The translations under genes were made by a program, and so were the position numbers. Below the pieces are notes generated by a model. The model had not been told where the DNA came from and did no database searches. It saw nothing but the letters and a program-made list of their open reading frames with translations. Positions 10,866 to 22,550 of a DNA stretch of 64,000 nucleotides are shown piece after piece. Origin of the DNA: Corythucha ciliata (Eukaryota > Arthropoda > Insecta > Hemiptera > Tingidae); the NCBI GenBank assembly GCA_038030265.1, contig CM075939.1, positions 12,443,253 to 12,507,252 on the forward strand. The letters are read 5' to 3'. Each line of letters opens with the position of its first letter. The stretch's first letter is position 1.

Positions 10866-12765
10866 TTATAAGTACTCCTCCGTCATTATTTTAGAGACTT
10901 AATGGGGACCTCACATATAATTTCCTGCCCGGGTCTTCAAGTGCGCCTGCTTTCATGCACCAAATTGACCCTCAAAACATCTGAAATAGGCGACTGATGA
11001 TAATTCTGAAATAAATTGTGTCTTTACAAGTGACAAAAATGAAGCCTTTCAAGGGTAATTTTTATCTGTCACGCGCTTTAATCACAGGGCTAATGTAGAC
11101 GTTTTATTTCTCGGCTAAGTTCCTAATAGGAATTGGGCACAAATTGGAGATTTATTCAAGATTTCCCAGTGTTTTCGTTGGATTTTTCAAAATAAATAAT
11201 GGTTATTATATTTAAAATTCCATGAATGAACCGAAATGTCTCCGTGTGGCTTAAAAAGCAATCACTGGTAGTTTGTTAGTTTTTAGCGTTTCTAATTTTT
11301 CTTCTTTTTTTTCTCCTCTCCTTATTGTCCAACCCTTGACGTACCTGCCCTTTGTTAAGTTGCACGTTGTACGGTATTGTGATGTGTCCTATGTACCGTT
11401 CGGTTGGCTGTGTTGTGAGGGGTTGGCGAGGAGGGTTATAGGCGGATGAAAGGGTTTGTAACTAAAGTATCTATACTATGCCATTATAATTGGCAGCAAA
11501 ACATGAGAGAATGATGAATATAGCCGGTAATTATAACAACTCAGGATGTTCTGTATTTCCACTAACTACACGTTATGGTCAGAACAATATATTCACGAAA
11601 TTCCTGGGAAATGGAGGAGTAAAGTCATTTAATATACCACGTCCGTGCACGGGTTTCCCCGAGAGTGTATTATAGTAGTCCAGTATTACGAAAAACAATG
11701 ATTCTGAGGGATGAGTGTAATGTAGCAGTAGAAAAGCTCGTCCCTTTAGGGCATGGACGGCCCTAAGAGGAGTGAGGCATTTAATTAGGCAAGAATGAAC
11801 AGGAAATCATGGGATAGAAATCTTAAAACTCATTATTAAGTCAAATTCTAATCATAGTAATATTTAGCTTAAGATAAAAGTTTTAATCATTAGGTAAAAT
11901 TCTCCTATTTCTATTTAGTTTAACGTTGAAACTGAAATTGCATTTATTCATTCCTTCATAATGACTAAATGATATCTTTAAAAGTTATGAAATATCGGAA
12001 TGCATAATTAATTTCTTTGGAAATATCTATACCATCCTCGAAGGGAAAAGGAAAACTCTTTTATTTCTTTTTGAACACTTGAATAAAAAATTATATTATA
12101 TTCAAGTAAATTCGAGAGCTTAGAATTCAGTTTGAGAAGGGTGAGAAACATACATATTTTAGACCAGTAGCGGTGTTTTCCATCCCTTTCCTTCTGCACC
12201 ACCTTTCCCCGTTGTTTATTCTCTTTTTCGGACTTTTCGGAGAAGTTGGAGGAAAGCTCTCAGGCTTGAATGATTAAACTACTTTATACATTTTCACTCT
12301 CCTCGACGTCAGTCAACCCACTCCCCCCACACCCGCACCTCATTACTTTTTGTCATCTTCTCGCCTTTAACCCATTTTATCTTTGAATCCATGATTGACA
12401 ACATTTCACCCCCTCAAACCCTTAACTTCTTGTCATTTCTTCTCCTCAACGGGTAATTATATACGGAGGAGAATTCAACTGCAATGAAGGTTGATACTGG
12501 GGGGGAGGGAAGAGGTAGCAGACTTTGGGACTCACTGAGGTTCATTCAAAATTACGAAGCTGAAGGATGCTTGATAATAAGCGCCCCCCCCCCCACAATC
12601 AATGTGGTCGAAGGGGTTTGGCGGGGGAAATTCCCCAACGTTTCCTTAATCTCAGTTAAGTGTCTAAGCTTAAATTATGAAAGCATCGCAAAATGTCCGT
12701 CAGTTCTCTTTCAACTCGGAAAGTCAGACGTTGGAAAACATTTAACAGAGTAATGGAAAGGGGTC
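10866..12765. other. Gene-free stretch upstream of defensin 1
   Basis: Unique AT-rich sequence with C and G runs. No reading frame resembles a protein. It holds the kappaB-like site at 12623 and belongs to the 5.1 kb present at copy 1 but not at copy 2 of the defensin region. Confidence 0.5.
12623..12636 (+). promoter_or_regulatory. Candidate NF-kappaB (Dif/Dorsal/Relish-type) site upstream of defensin 1
   Basis: GGGGGAAATTCCCC contains a perfect match to the kappaB consensus GGGRNWYYCC (GGGAAATTCC). It lies about 340 bases upstream of the TATA box. Insect defensin genes are usually switched on through Toll/Imd kappaB factors. The site is outside the block shared with the other two defensin loci. 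Binding is inferred. Confidence 0.5.
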
Positions 12766-12859
12766 TGCGCACATTATTTTATCGATTTATGAGGAATGCT
12801 TTCCATTTTTCTTTTATAAACTTTCAGTCTTGTTTATATTGAGACATCGGCTGACTAAT

Positions 12860-12864
12860 GATAA
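12860..12864 (+). promoter_or_regulatory. Conserved GATA motif upstream of defensin 1
   Basis: GATAA sits in a stretch (GCTGACTAATGATAATCGAA) conserved at defensin 2 (21309-21313), but the motif is destroyed at the pseudogene copy (GACTAAGTCAATCG). GATA factors act in fat-body and gut immune gene expression in insects. Function is inferred from conservation only. Confidence 0.35.
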
Positions 12865-12974
12865 TCGAACTATTTACGTTAGATTAGCCCGAGAAGAGCT
12901 GGGCGAGTACATTTTTCTGTGTGGGAGGAGGGGGACGCCGTTTCACTACAACTCCAGTCAAACTAGCAGTTTGG

Positions 12975-13012
12975 TATATAAATCCTAGAGATTTTGTTAT
13001 ATTTCCATCAGT
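12975..13012 (+). promoter_or_regulatory. Core promoter of defensin 1 (TATA and initiator)
   Basis: TATATAAA at 12975-12982 is followed by the arthropod initiator TCAGT at 13008-13012, about 33 bases from the first T to the initiator A. The same arrangement is conserved at defensin 2. The predicted 5' UTR is about 26 bases. Confidence 0.75.
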
Positions 13013-13035
13013 AGTAGCTAAATTGAGCTTCCAAC

Positions 13036-13496
13036 ATGAGAGTTTACGGTGTCCTCATATTTTCTGTGGTCGTAGGAGCTCTTTCTTTTGTTTACGCTGG
13101 TGAGTTCTCAACCAACAGGTTTTTCTTTTGCTCGCTTTAAAAACAACCAAGTCTTATTATTTTTCTTTTTTCGACTGTAAAGATGCGTGGCCCATTGATG
13201 AAGCAGTGTCAGAGTCAAAGCTCAGACTCGTTAGAGCTGCAACTCACACGAACTGGCCACCACCAAATATTCCAGGCTTTCCTCCATCACGGCCGCGGCT
13301 TCCACCCACTTTCCCTGAGGAAGTGCCGATGCCGTATTCTCGATTCAAACGTGCCACTTGTGATTTGTTGAGCTTCGAAAGTTTATGGGTGACTCCGAAT
13401 CACTCGGCTTGCGCCGCTCACTGCATGCTTCGAGGTTTCAAGGGAGGTGAATGCATCGGAGCAGTTTGTCACTGTCGTGACAGACTTTTTGGGTGA
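13036..13496 (+). CDS. Defensin 1, secreted CS-alpha-beta antimicrobial peptide precursor
   Basis: Insect defensins are secreted peptides that attack bacterial membranes or cell-wall precursors. Exon 1 is 13036-13099 and exon 2 is 13183-13496, with a GT..AG intron of 83 bases, giving 125 aa. Residues 1-21 ([21 protein letters not shown]) form a signal peptide. Residues 22-78 are an acidic, Pro-rich propeptide ending in the furin site RFKR. Residues 79-125 are the mature peptide. Its six cysteines are spaced 16-3-9-4-1, with WVTPNH before Cys2, the GGEC gamma-core and CHC at Cys5-Cys6. This spacing is that of hemipteran defensins. The mature peptide has an unusual short tail (RDRLFG) after the last Cys. 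By my count its Lys/Arg (4) equal its Asp/Glu (4), so it is about neutral, which is odd for a defensin. A TATA box and initiator lie just upstream. Confidence 0.93.
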
Positions 13497-13593
13497 ATTT
13501 TCCTAGCATGTTCTCTCCATTTTACTGCTGCGGGTGGGGCTTATGGAGTATAGTTTAATTAAATATTATGTACCGTATTGTTTCACTATCGCA

Positions 13594-13599
13594 AATAAA
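13594..13599 (+). promoter_or_regulatory. Poly(A) signal of defensin 1
   Basis: AATAAA lies about 98 bases after the stop codon, in 3' flanking sequence homologous to that of the other defensin copies. Confidence 0.6.
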
Positions 13600-14159
13600 T
13601 GGATTGCCGTATTTCGTACGTTTCAAAATCTCGCTTTCCTTTGACTCGCGTTCCTTCCCCGCACATGTGCCTCAGTTGAGCACTTTATAGGGATGCCATC
13701 GCAGCTTGCCAGTGGCTATGGGTTTTTTATTCGTGAATGTAAACGCGACTTATGTAAGCTGTCTTAGCTTCGCTTTTTATCCAATTATATATAGCACGCA
13801 TTACGCGCTCAAACAAAATAGCTGCCACATCTGGCATGTGAAAGCACCCTCAGCCCTATTATTCCCCTGAGTCATCACTGTCAGTTCGACGGATTTCCCG
13901 TCAGATCCAACTGATAACGGATTTTTTAGAGGTAATTTCGGAACGTCTGGGTTTAATATGTACATTATAACTTTTTAACTCAGTTGAACGAGAAAAAGTG
14001 TGAGGGAAAACTCTCACTATCCATCAACGCCTTTCATTTTTCATTTTTTGACTCCCCCGGGTGCTTTCTCATCATTCGACGCTTTCCCTCTTCGTGAAAG
14101 TCAACCGAGAGGCCAAAAAATAGTGTCTATTACGGTTAATGAAGAGCGTACACCGGCCA

Positions 14160-15690
14160 ATGTACACATTTTCCCCCATTTCAGCAGCTAATTTACGTTT
14201 TTCTCACATTTAGCAGTTGTATTCATTTGAAGGCTTAAATTTCCGCCTTTTTTTTCGCTTTTGATCGAATTTGTCATCACGAACCATAAACTGGTGCTTT
14301 TTAGCCGCGGTTTTTTCCTCACTTTTAGCCATTGAATTAGCCGGATTTCCGCTAATTAGTTGTTTCCCAAGGTTGCCGTTTTTATTCAATTTTTTCCCGG
14401 CGATTTAGGTACGGTTTTTCTCAATTTTAGCAGTTAATTTGCAATTTTGCCCAACAATTAATTTGCAATTTAATTTGTTAATTTGCAATTTTGATTCGTG
14501 AATTCGTTTCTTTTCTCAATTTTAAACAAAATTGCCTCCGGAAACGGCGTATTTGCGTTATTTTGATTTTATCCGCTTAGTGGAAATTAACGTTTATCTC
14601 ATATTTTGCCGTTAATAAGCGTGCTTGTGTCCACTTATTAATCATTTTACCAAACTTTTTCTCACTTCTGTTGGTAAGTAGGCGATCTTTGTCAATTTGA
14701 GCTCGGTATTCGCAATTTTTCCACATTTTCGCCATTAATCAGAATTTTTCTCTATTTCGGCGTTTTTATCAATATTAGCCGTGAATTAGCAACTTTTCTC
14801 GTCTCTATTGACGCATTTTCTCAAGTTTAGCAGTGAATTTGCCATTTTTATCGATTTCACTCTGAATTACAACGTTTTTCTCGACTTTGGACGTGATATT
14901 TTTCATTTTTAGCTACGAATTAACGCTTTTTTGTCTTTTAGGCGGAAACTTGGCCTGTGAGCAGCACTTTATAGTGCAGTCTTTTCTTTTACCATTTTTA
15001 CCGCAGATTGACTTCTAAAACCCGGACTCTACGAGTTATTATCAATTTCATCCACGAATTGGCGCTTTTTCCAAATTTTAGCCGCGATTCAGCGTTTTTT
15101 TTTTCTCAATGTCAGCCGCAAATTATCCCCTTCCCCCAAAGGGTTTTAATTTATTACAGGTATTTCTCTTTTTTAACTTTTGTTTACGTTTCTTCGGTTT
15201 TAGCGTCAAGTTAGCGTGATTTTTCATTTTTAGCCAAACCTTGCGATGTCTTTCAGTTTTAGGTGAATTCGCCTTCAGAAATCGTGATTTCGCCCGCGCA
15301 AATTTCGCGGAAATTTTAGCCGCGTCGTTTTTCTTTCCTAATTTTTAGCAGTGAATTTGCGCTATTTCTAATTTTTTAGCGGCGTATAACAGTTTTTCTC
15401 ATTTTCATCCTGGAATTTGCACTTTTTTTTAGTTTTAGCGATGATTTGACACATTTTATCAATTTCAGCCTCGGATTTGCCCTAGGAGCAGCGCATTAAG
15501 GGTTTTTTGTGAACTTCATCCGGTGTGTTCCATACACTGTGAATTTGAGATTTTGTCTCAATTTTTGTCTTGCATAGTTGCATCGAATAAACGCGTATTT
15601 TAGTACTCAATTCTAGCAAGGTACGAGGGATTTTTTGCCATTTATTTCGCCTGGAATATTAGTGTTTTTTAAAGCATTTAGTTTTGCGTA
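14160..15690 (+). repeat. Family A array, plus orientation
   Basis: Degenerate 30-bp units such as GAATTAGCAACTTTTCTCGT, punctuated by the recurrent landmark TTGCCTCCGGAAAC (14532) and variants. Confidence 0.85.
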
Positions 15691-15759
15691 ATTTCCTCAA
15701 GAACAGCACATTATCGTGCCATCACAATTTTAGACGCTATGGGCACGCTATGTCAGTTG

Positions 15760-17390
15760 GCTACGCCGTCAGAAAAATCAGTAATTAAATTAATTACATA
15801 ATAATTTTCCACCTGATTAAAGCATTAACCCCCTCCTCTTACACTCGCTCTTTTTGATGTAATAGTATAACACGAAAAAATCTCATTTATGATGATAATT
15901 ATTTTTTAAAAATCTTGTATAAAGGGTGTGGATGGTTAATAACGCTCGGGGGTTTGTAAATTTTTTAATTACAGTCGATGAAAAAGATGACTGCTGATTA
16001 AAAGAAGTCTGCCAAGTAGAGCGTGCGTTGTATTTTTTAAAAGCACGCTTGAAAAATCCTTCTCTCTCTGTCTCTCGTTTTTAGGAGCTTATTATTCATT
16101 GATTTCTAGATTGGAAATTCTTTGAAAAGAGGAGTTTTCAAGCGTCATTATTAGTTTTATATTCGAAATTATATTTTATTATTGTAGTCACTAATGATGT
16201 GGAAGGGGATTATGGCGTAAAAAAGGGAGACGACTTTTCGATCGAACATTAATACCGAAGTCCTCTCTGTTCCACCAATTTGCAGGTTTCATTGTCGATT
16301 TGAATGGTAACTCTATATCGCGAAAAAAAAGGCAATTAACGAAATAGGATGATCCTCAATCTTTGAAGACTGCGTTGGATTTTTTTTTTGAGGGGATAAA
16401 AGAACAGAGGGCATGGAATAAAGCGTTCAAAACTTCCGTTTAAAAAACTTTTTCAGATCATGCCCACAGGGTTATGTATTGTACCCGATCAGTTAACAGT
16501 GAAAATGAGTTAAACTTCGGCCATAACCTCCACTTTACTTCTCAATCCTTTCTACGGTATGAAATGAGAGAGAGAGAGCGAGTGAGAGGGATTGAAGGAG
16601 AGAAAACTTTACTTTAACATGATCCGGCTGTAAGATATAACTTTATTTTTTTCTTTATCTTATTTTTTCGTCGAAAAAGCGAGAGTGATGTTTTCTTCTT
16701 CTTAGCTTAAGGATTTGCTGGAAGGAAAAAAAAGTTTTAAATATGCCTTGTCTTCTTTTCACTCAGATATACTCTTGTATCGATTGTTGGTTAGTGAGGG
16801 TGCTTGTAGTCCGTGGTGGCGGGGGGGAGGGCTCCTCCTCACTCTTCTGTTCTTTGCAAAACGAACTTTTATTTTATGGGTACCCGCGGTATATTATACT
16901 CATGAAAATCCAACCTCAAGATCAGAATTTGTACTGACAGGCGTGAGGTGGAACAAAAAAGAAGGGATGAAGGTTTGTATGTTCGTTGTAAACATGTAGC
17001 AACAGAGATTGGTTGTAAGGGGCGGGAGCGAGCTGTGTGTGTAAGGGGGGGGGATATGATGATGATGTAGGATTGAAAGTTTAGTTTGTGAAGAAGAAGG
17101 AACGTACTCAATTTGTTAGGAGCTTTGAACACTATTTATTTTAACTAGTCAGCTTCCTTGGTTCCTCCACCTGTTATTCTCACGATTTGGATTTGGACGG
17201 AATTGAAGGCCAGTGATTTTCATGGTTGGACCTTTTTGAGGTTAGAACTTATTGGGCTTAGATCTTTGTCCACAACGCATCAACCTCAAAAAGCTCAAAC
17301 CACGAAAAGCCTTGATTGATTGACAACAAAAATCTCTAACAATTTTCATTTGTTTATTGAATGTTTATAGGACTACAGGATTTTGTTGGG
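15760..17390. other. Gene-free stretch
   Basis: Unique AT-rich sequence with GA and G-run microsatellites (near 16565 and 17045). No gene is recognised. Confidence 0.5.
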
Positions 17391-18060
17391 TTGTAACCTA
17401 ACATTCTCATTTTATAGTTTTATGAAACTTGAGAATGGAAAAATCCAAGTTTGCAGATATTTGCCTCCAAAATATTGCAATTTTGTCAATTTCACTCAAA
17501 TTAGGACCCAAACATGCGAATAAATTTAAGTTGAAATTCAAATGTAAGGGCACCGGGTCCTTCTTGCCCAGGGACCGCGTCCGAAAGAGTCTGAAACTCT
17601 CAGTTTAGCGGAGATTATATAGTATAGGACGTGAAACTTGCAACAACACGAATAATCAGCCACGATCGAATTTCGTGGATATTTCCCCTCAAAATGTTGC
17701 AATTATGCGGCTATAGTCAGACCATTTTGAGCACTGTCGTGACCGGCTAGCTCGGGTTCCAAGAGTGACCATGAAAAATCACACAAAGGGACTTGAAGAC
17801 CACATACTGGCGATTTCGCGAAAATATGCAGAAAACTAGCAATGTATCAGAACCAAAACGGGCCATTTCACAGATTTTTATCTCAGAGTACTGTAATTTC
17901 ATATAGCTACTGTCAGGCTTTCGGCGCTGGCGCGGCTGGGGCTAGCTCTGGGGTAAAGCTCCCGAACTTTGCAATTTCGCGAAGGGTATGACCATAAAAT
18001 TGAAATTTGCAGGAAAAGTAGTCCTGAAACATTGTCTGATTTTTAGCTCCGTTCAGAGTC
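17391..18060. repeat. Family B block
   Basis: Phrases such as CGTGAAACTTGCAACAACAC and GATATTTCCCCTCAAAATGT, with the landmark CACTGTCGTGACCGGCTAGC near 17731. Confidence 0.7.
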
Positions 18061-18324
18061 GGATCCAGGATTTTTATCTTGAGAGGGGTTCAACCGTATA
18101 AATCTGATTTTAGCCCGTCAAGAAGAACATGAACCCGCGGCCAGCCCTCTCTCATTCGATTACTTGCAGCTTATCTTCCCTCTTCTTTCATTGCCGAATT
18201 GGTTGTCCCACTGTTCACCAAATCAAGCCGAAGTTTCATGGAAGGGGTAAGAAATAATAGCTATAGAGGGGCTGAACACAGGAGGGTGAGGTCCACGTTT
18301 AACTTGACGGGCTATAACTCTCTT

Positions 18325-18945
18325 TTTTTTTCTGAGTTTTAGCCACAAACTTGCCTCTACAGGAACCACGAATTTTTAATTTTAGCCCATGAATTAGCGA
18401 TATTTCCAATTTTCGCCGCGATCTAAGCGCTTTTTCGCAATTTTAGTCGCGAATTAGTTCTCAATTCTGTAATTAGACGTGAATTACCGCGGTTCCCCAA
18501 TTTTAGCAGTGAATATCAGCGGATTTCTCAAACTAATCCGCGATTTATCGTCTATTTCCGTTTCACCAGTGAATGAGCGCTTCTTGTCCACTATTAAGCT
18601 AAGAATTTTTTTCATTTTTAGTAATGAATCCGCTCTTCATCAACATTTAAAACTGGAATTAACGGTTTATCTTCATTTTAGCCACGAGTTACCGCGTTTC
18701 CTCAGTTCTAGCCACGAATTAGCGGATTTTCTGAAATTGATCCGCGATTTAGTTTGTATTTTAGCTGCGAACTATTCCTTAATTTCACCCCCCCCCCCCC
18801 CCCCGAATCACCGCTTTTGCTCAATTTCAGCTCCGAATTGGAGGATTTTCATAAGATCCTATTATCATTTTTCCCATTTTAGCTTTACATTAGCGCTTTT
18901 TCTCTATTTTTGCCGTGAATTAGCGCTATATTTCTCATTTTATAT
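18325..18945 (+). repeat. Family A array, plus orientation
   Basis: Degenerate 30-bp units with a C16 run near 18788. A 178-residue open frame across it (18479-19015) is an artefact of the 30-base period. Confidence 0.8.
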
Positions 18946-18989
18946 CACTGAGAACCCAATTTCTTGGATTAAGCTTCACCGAAGTATAA

Positions 18990-20325
18990 AATCGCCAGCT
19001 CACGGATACAATTAGCATCAGTTTTGTGTAAAAATCACAATACCAGTACCTACTAGGATTGCCATTTTTGTACCACAATCGACATTTTTGTGCTAAAACC
19101 GCAATTTTTGTACAAAAATCACCAGTTTCGATGTTTTTTTTTTTTTTCAAATTAGTTTTTGAGGTAAAAGCCCTTAATTTATTTTTAGGGTGCGAAATCG
19201 CCAGTATTTAGTGAAAAATCAGTTTCCTGTTAGCAGTTTTGGGGTAAAAACTTCAATTTTGGGTTATAAAACGTCAGCTTTAAGGAAGGGACGTTGCCAC
19301 TTTTGTGGAAAAACCACCAGTTTCGGGGTTGACGTTCCATTTTGTGGGAAATGTGTCAAATTTAGTTCTAGAGTAACATCACTCGTATTATCTTGAAATT
19401 TTCAGTTTTGATTTAGAACGGCAGTTTTCGCGGATTTCAACTCAAAAATTGACGAATTCAGTCCGAAGGTGACGTATTATCAATACAGAATATTTTTCCC
19501 TTAAAATAAATTTGTCAGTTTTTCCTGAAAAAATAAAATTTTACTCCAAAAATGGCAGTTTTTCACAAAATATAGAAGTTTTTTTTAGCCCAAAATTTAA
19601 ATTTCCACTTTAAAACAATTAGGTACCAGAAAACCCTGAATTTTCACTACGAAACAGCCGATTTCACTAAAAAAAAAATTAGTGTTTCACCTCAAAACTG
19701 AAAATTTTGACAGAGTCTGTTTCAACATGAAATCATATTTTTGGAGGGGAAAACTTCAGTTTTGGAGTGATTTTGTTAGTTTTGGTGTGCTTCAGTTATC
19801 AGTATCATTTTTGTAGTGAAATATTCGGAAAAACATTTCAGGTTGGGAGTCAAATTAGCAGTTTTAGAGTAAAATCTCCAATTTTCTGGTTACAAGGGGG
19901 CAAAACAGTTTTGGGGTAAAATATTCATTTTTAAGGAAAAATTGCCGAATGTTTTGGGGTAAAATCGCTAGTTTTGTAGTGACATTTCTACTTTTGGGGT
20001 AACACGTCAGCTTTGGGGTGAAATCGTCTACTTTGAGTTGAAATCGTCGGAGTTTTCAAGATAGAGTCGTCAGTTTTGGAGTAAAATACCCAGTTTCAGG
20101 GTAAAATCGTCAGTTTCAGTGTATAACGTGAGTTTTGGGGGGTGAAACCGCCAGTTTTGTGTTGTGAAAACTTCAGTTTTGGGGAATCACTTCGGCTTTT
20201 GCTTGAAATTGTCTGTTTCAGAATCAAAAATATTCAGTTTTCAGAGTAAAATCTTCAGTTTTTGGTTTGAAAATGTCAGTTTTTGTCTCTCTATGGCAAG
20301 ATGTTTAAAATTCAGGCACCCTCTG
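18990..20325. repeat. Family C degenerate repeat, 20-bp period
   Basis: Units such as CAGTTTTGGAGTAAAATACC and CAGTTTCAGGGTAAAATCGT follow each other at 20 bases (20073-20112). The family is seen only here in the window. Confidence 0.85.
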
Positions 20326-20329
20326 TATT

Positions 20330-20779
20330 TGAATGCATATCGGCGAATTAATTTACACATTTTAGCGGCGGATCATTCCTTAATTTCTAGGCGTGAATCA
20401 CCTCATTCCTCAATCTTTGCTGTAAATTAGCACGTTTTGTCAAATTGATCCGTGAATTACCGTATTCCTGCATTTTAGTTGATAATTGGCGATTTTTGCT
20501 AAAATTAGCCACGAATTTAAATACTAGTCTTTATTTAAGCTGAAAATGAGCGTTTTATATAAAGTTCAAGCTGGAAAATAATTATTTGAAAGGTTGAAAC
20601 TACTAAGCGATGGACTGCAGCTTTTTCTCTATTTTATATCACTGAACTAGTGACCTAGCGACTTTTCTCAATTGTCGCTGCAAATTAGTGTTTTTTATGT
20701 TGCAGTGTTGTTGGGATTTTTATTTATTTATTTTTATTTTTTTTAAGTCACGAATCAGTGATTTGTTTCCGGCGATAGG
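20330..20779 (+). repeat. Family A array, plus orientation
   Basis: Degenerate units resuming directly after family C, such as CGTGAATTACCGTATTCCTG. Confidence 0.75.
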
Positions 20780-21195
20780 TGAAATTTAAAAGTTATTCAT
20801 CAATTTTAGCTGTGAATTAGAGCCTTTTCCCAAATTGTATCGGAGAATTAGCGATTATCACAATTTTAGTTGTAAATTGGTGGTTTCTTCACTTTTGGCG
20901 TTAAACGCGTGATTTTAATTAAATTTAGCCGTGTAACATTTAATGAGTCTTTTTCACAATTCAAACCACGAATTATCAATTTTTCCTCACTTTTTACCAT
21001 TAATTAACGCTTATTCTGTACATTATCCTCTAATTTGACTATACATATATAAATTAACGTTCTCTCAGTTTCAACCGCACATTGGCCTTTTTCTTGGCGT
21101 ATTAGCTAAATTGCATAAATACTGTACACCTTTGCCCGTTTACGTGGCATCAACCCCATTTCTGGAAATAACCCTTTTTTATAACTTCTCCTAGA
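20780..21195 (+). repeat. Paralogous block, copy 2 (partner of 7186-7612)
   Basis: Collinear with 7186-7612, including CCCGTTTACGTGGCATCAAC and ATAACTTCTCC. It joins directly to the defensin 2 locus. Confidence 0.75.
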
Positions 21196-21308
21196 CTGAA
21201 AATGCCTCGTAGCTCGTAGCATATTATTTTATCGATTTGAGAGGAATGCTTCCCATTTTATTTCATAAACTTTCAGCCTTTGTTTATATTGAGACATTGG
21301 CTGACTAT

Positions 21309-21313
21309 GATAA
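21309..21313 (+). promoter_or_regulatory. Conserved GATA motif upstream of defensin 2
   Basis: GATAA in the same conserved context as at defensin 1. Function is inferred. Confidence 0.35.
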
Positions 21314-21439
21314 TCGAACTGTTTACGCTAGATTGGACCGAGAAGAGCTGGGTGAGAAAATTTTTCTTTTGGTGCGGAGGGAGGAGGACGTCGTCTTACT
21401 ACAAAACTAGCCAAACAAGCTGTTTTTATTTCGGCTTGG

Positions 21440-21476
21440 TATATAAAACTCAGAGATTGTTTAGGTTTTCATCAGT
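21440..21476 (+). promoter_or_regulatory. Core promoter of defensin 2
   Basis: TATATAAA at 21440-21447 and initiator TCAGT at 21472-21476, with a short 5' UTR (about 26 bases) almost identical to that of defensin 1. Confidence 0.72.
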
Positions 21477-21499
21477 AGTAGATAAATTGAGCTTCCAAA

Positions 21500-21944
21500 A
21501 TGAGAGTTTACTGTTTTTTCGTATTTTCTGTTGTTCTAGGCGCTCTTTCTTTTATTTCCACTGGTGAGTTCTCAACCAACCGGGTTTAATTTCTCGTTTT
21601 AACATACAAGTCTAATTATTTTAATTTTTTTCGACTGTAAAGATGCGTCCCCCACTGGTGAAGCAGAGCCAGAGTCAAAGCTCAGACTCGTTAGAGCTGC
21701 AATTCACTCGAACTGGCCAAGGGTTGACCTTCCAGACGGTTCTTCATGGCCTCGACCCACACTTCCGTGGGGAGGACAATATCCTCCACGATTCAAACGT
21801 GCCACTTGTGATTTGTTCAGCTTCGAAACTGTTTGGTTGAGTCCGAAGAACGCGGCTTGCAATGCTCACTGCATCATGCGAGGATTCATGAGAGGTGAAT
21901 GCATCGGAACAATTTGTCACTGTGTTGTCAAAATATATGGGTGA
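21500..21944 (+). CDS. Defensin 2, paralogue of defensin 1
   Basis: Exon 1 is 21500-21563 and exon 2 is 21643-21944, with a 79-base GT..AG intron at the same position and phase as in defensin 1, giving 121 aa. The signal peptide is MRVYCFFVFSVVLGALSFIS. The propeptide ([20 protein letters not shown] onwards) ends in RFKR at residues 71-74. The mature peptide is residues 75-121, with the same 16-3-9-4-1 cysteine spacing, starting ATCDLFSFETVWLSPKN. The last Cys is followed by VVKIYG, so the basic residue usual after CHC is missing. By my count it has 4 Lys/Arg against 3 Asp/Glu. The propeptide differs strongly from copy 1 while the mature core is better kept, as expected if the mature peptide is the selected part. 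No defect is visible. Confidence 0.92.
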
Positions 21945-22003
21945 ACTTTCCTTGCATGTTCTCTCCGTTCAACTGCTGGGTGCGGGGCTTACAGATTAGT
22001 TTA

Positions 22004-22009
22004 AATAAA
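22004..22009 (+). promoter_or_regulatory. Poly(A) signal of defensin 2
   Basis: AATAAA in TTTAAATAAATATTTT, identical in context to the signal at 28094 of the third copy. Confidence 0.6.
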
Positions 22010-22314
22010 TATTTTACCGTCTTGTTTCATTATCGCAACTAAATAGATTGCCGTATTTCGTACGATATTCAAACTCGCTTTCCTTTGATTCCAATTCCTC
22101 CCCCACACTTGATGCCATCGCAGCTTGCCAGTGGCTGGGTATAGTTCACCGGTATTTTTTCTTTATGAATGTAAACACGACTTCACACTATAAGCTGTAA
22201 CTGTCATATCGTCGATTTGTAGCCAATTAAAGAGCATGAATTCTCGCGCTCTTTGACAATTGGCCGTAAGCGCTCAAAGTCAATAGCGGCCACATCTCAC
22301 ATGTCACCTCGCCT

Positions 22315-22470
22315 TTGTTTCGATTTTGGGCCGAATTTGTCTTCATAAACCAAGATTGGTCCTTTTTAGCCGTGAATTGCGCAATTTTAGCCATAACTTA
22401 GCGTTTTTCTCGGTTTTAGACGCCATTTGTTTCACTTTTAGCCGTTAATTAACCCTATATTTCTCTTTTA
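22315..22470 (+). repeat. Family A fragment, plus orientation
   Basis: Units such as TTTTAGCCGTGAATTGCGCA, ending about 80 bases before the MITE at 22551. Confidence 0.7.
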
Positions 22471-22550
22471 TAAGATAAGTTGGTGTAAGATCAATTGGCT
22501 TCATGCTCATTCTCATGCTCATGGACCACGGCCCCTTTATGCTGTTCTTA

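Larger units (their letters stand above)
12766..13850 (+). repeat. Defensin duplication block, copy 1
   Basis: Homology to the other two loci starts near CATTATTTTATCGATTTATG, runs through promoter, gene and 3' flank, and continues to AGCTGCCACATCTGGCATGT. Shared upstream landmarks include TTGTTTATATTGAGACATCG and AGAAGAGCTGGGCGAG. Confidence 0.8.
21216..22310 (+). repeat. Defensin duplication block, copy 2
   Basis: Homologous to 12766-13850 and to the third locus. Its right part (AAAGAGCATGAATTC, then GCGCTCAAAGTCAATAGCGG) is closest to 29055-29120 at the third locus, so copies 2 and 3 are the younger pair. Confidence 0.8.

Noticed and set aside
12926..12942. GGGGGACGCCG near the defensin 1 promoter as a kappaB site
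   Set aside because: It fails the pyrimidine positions of the consensus.
18479..19015. 178-codon plus-strand frame
   Set aside because: It runs through a family A array. The 10-residue rhythm (LFLYFCREL, YLHFSHEL) comes from the 30-base period.
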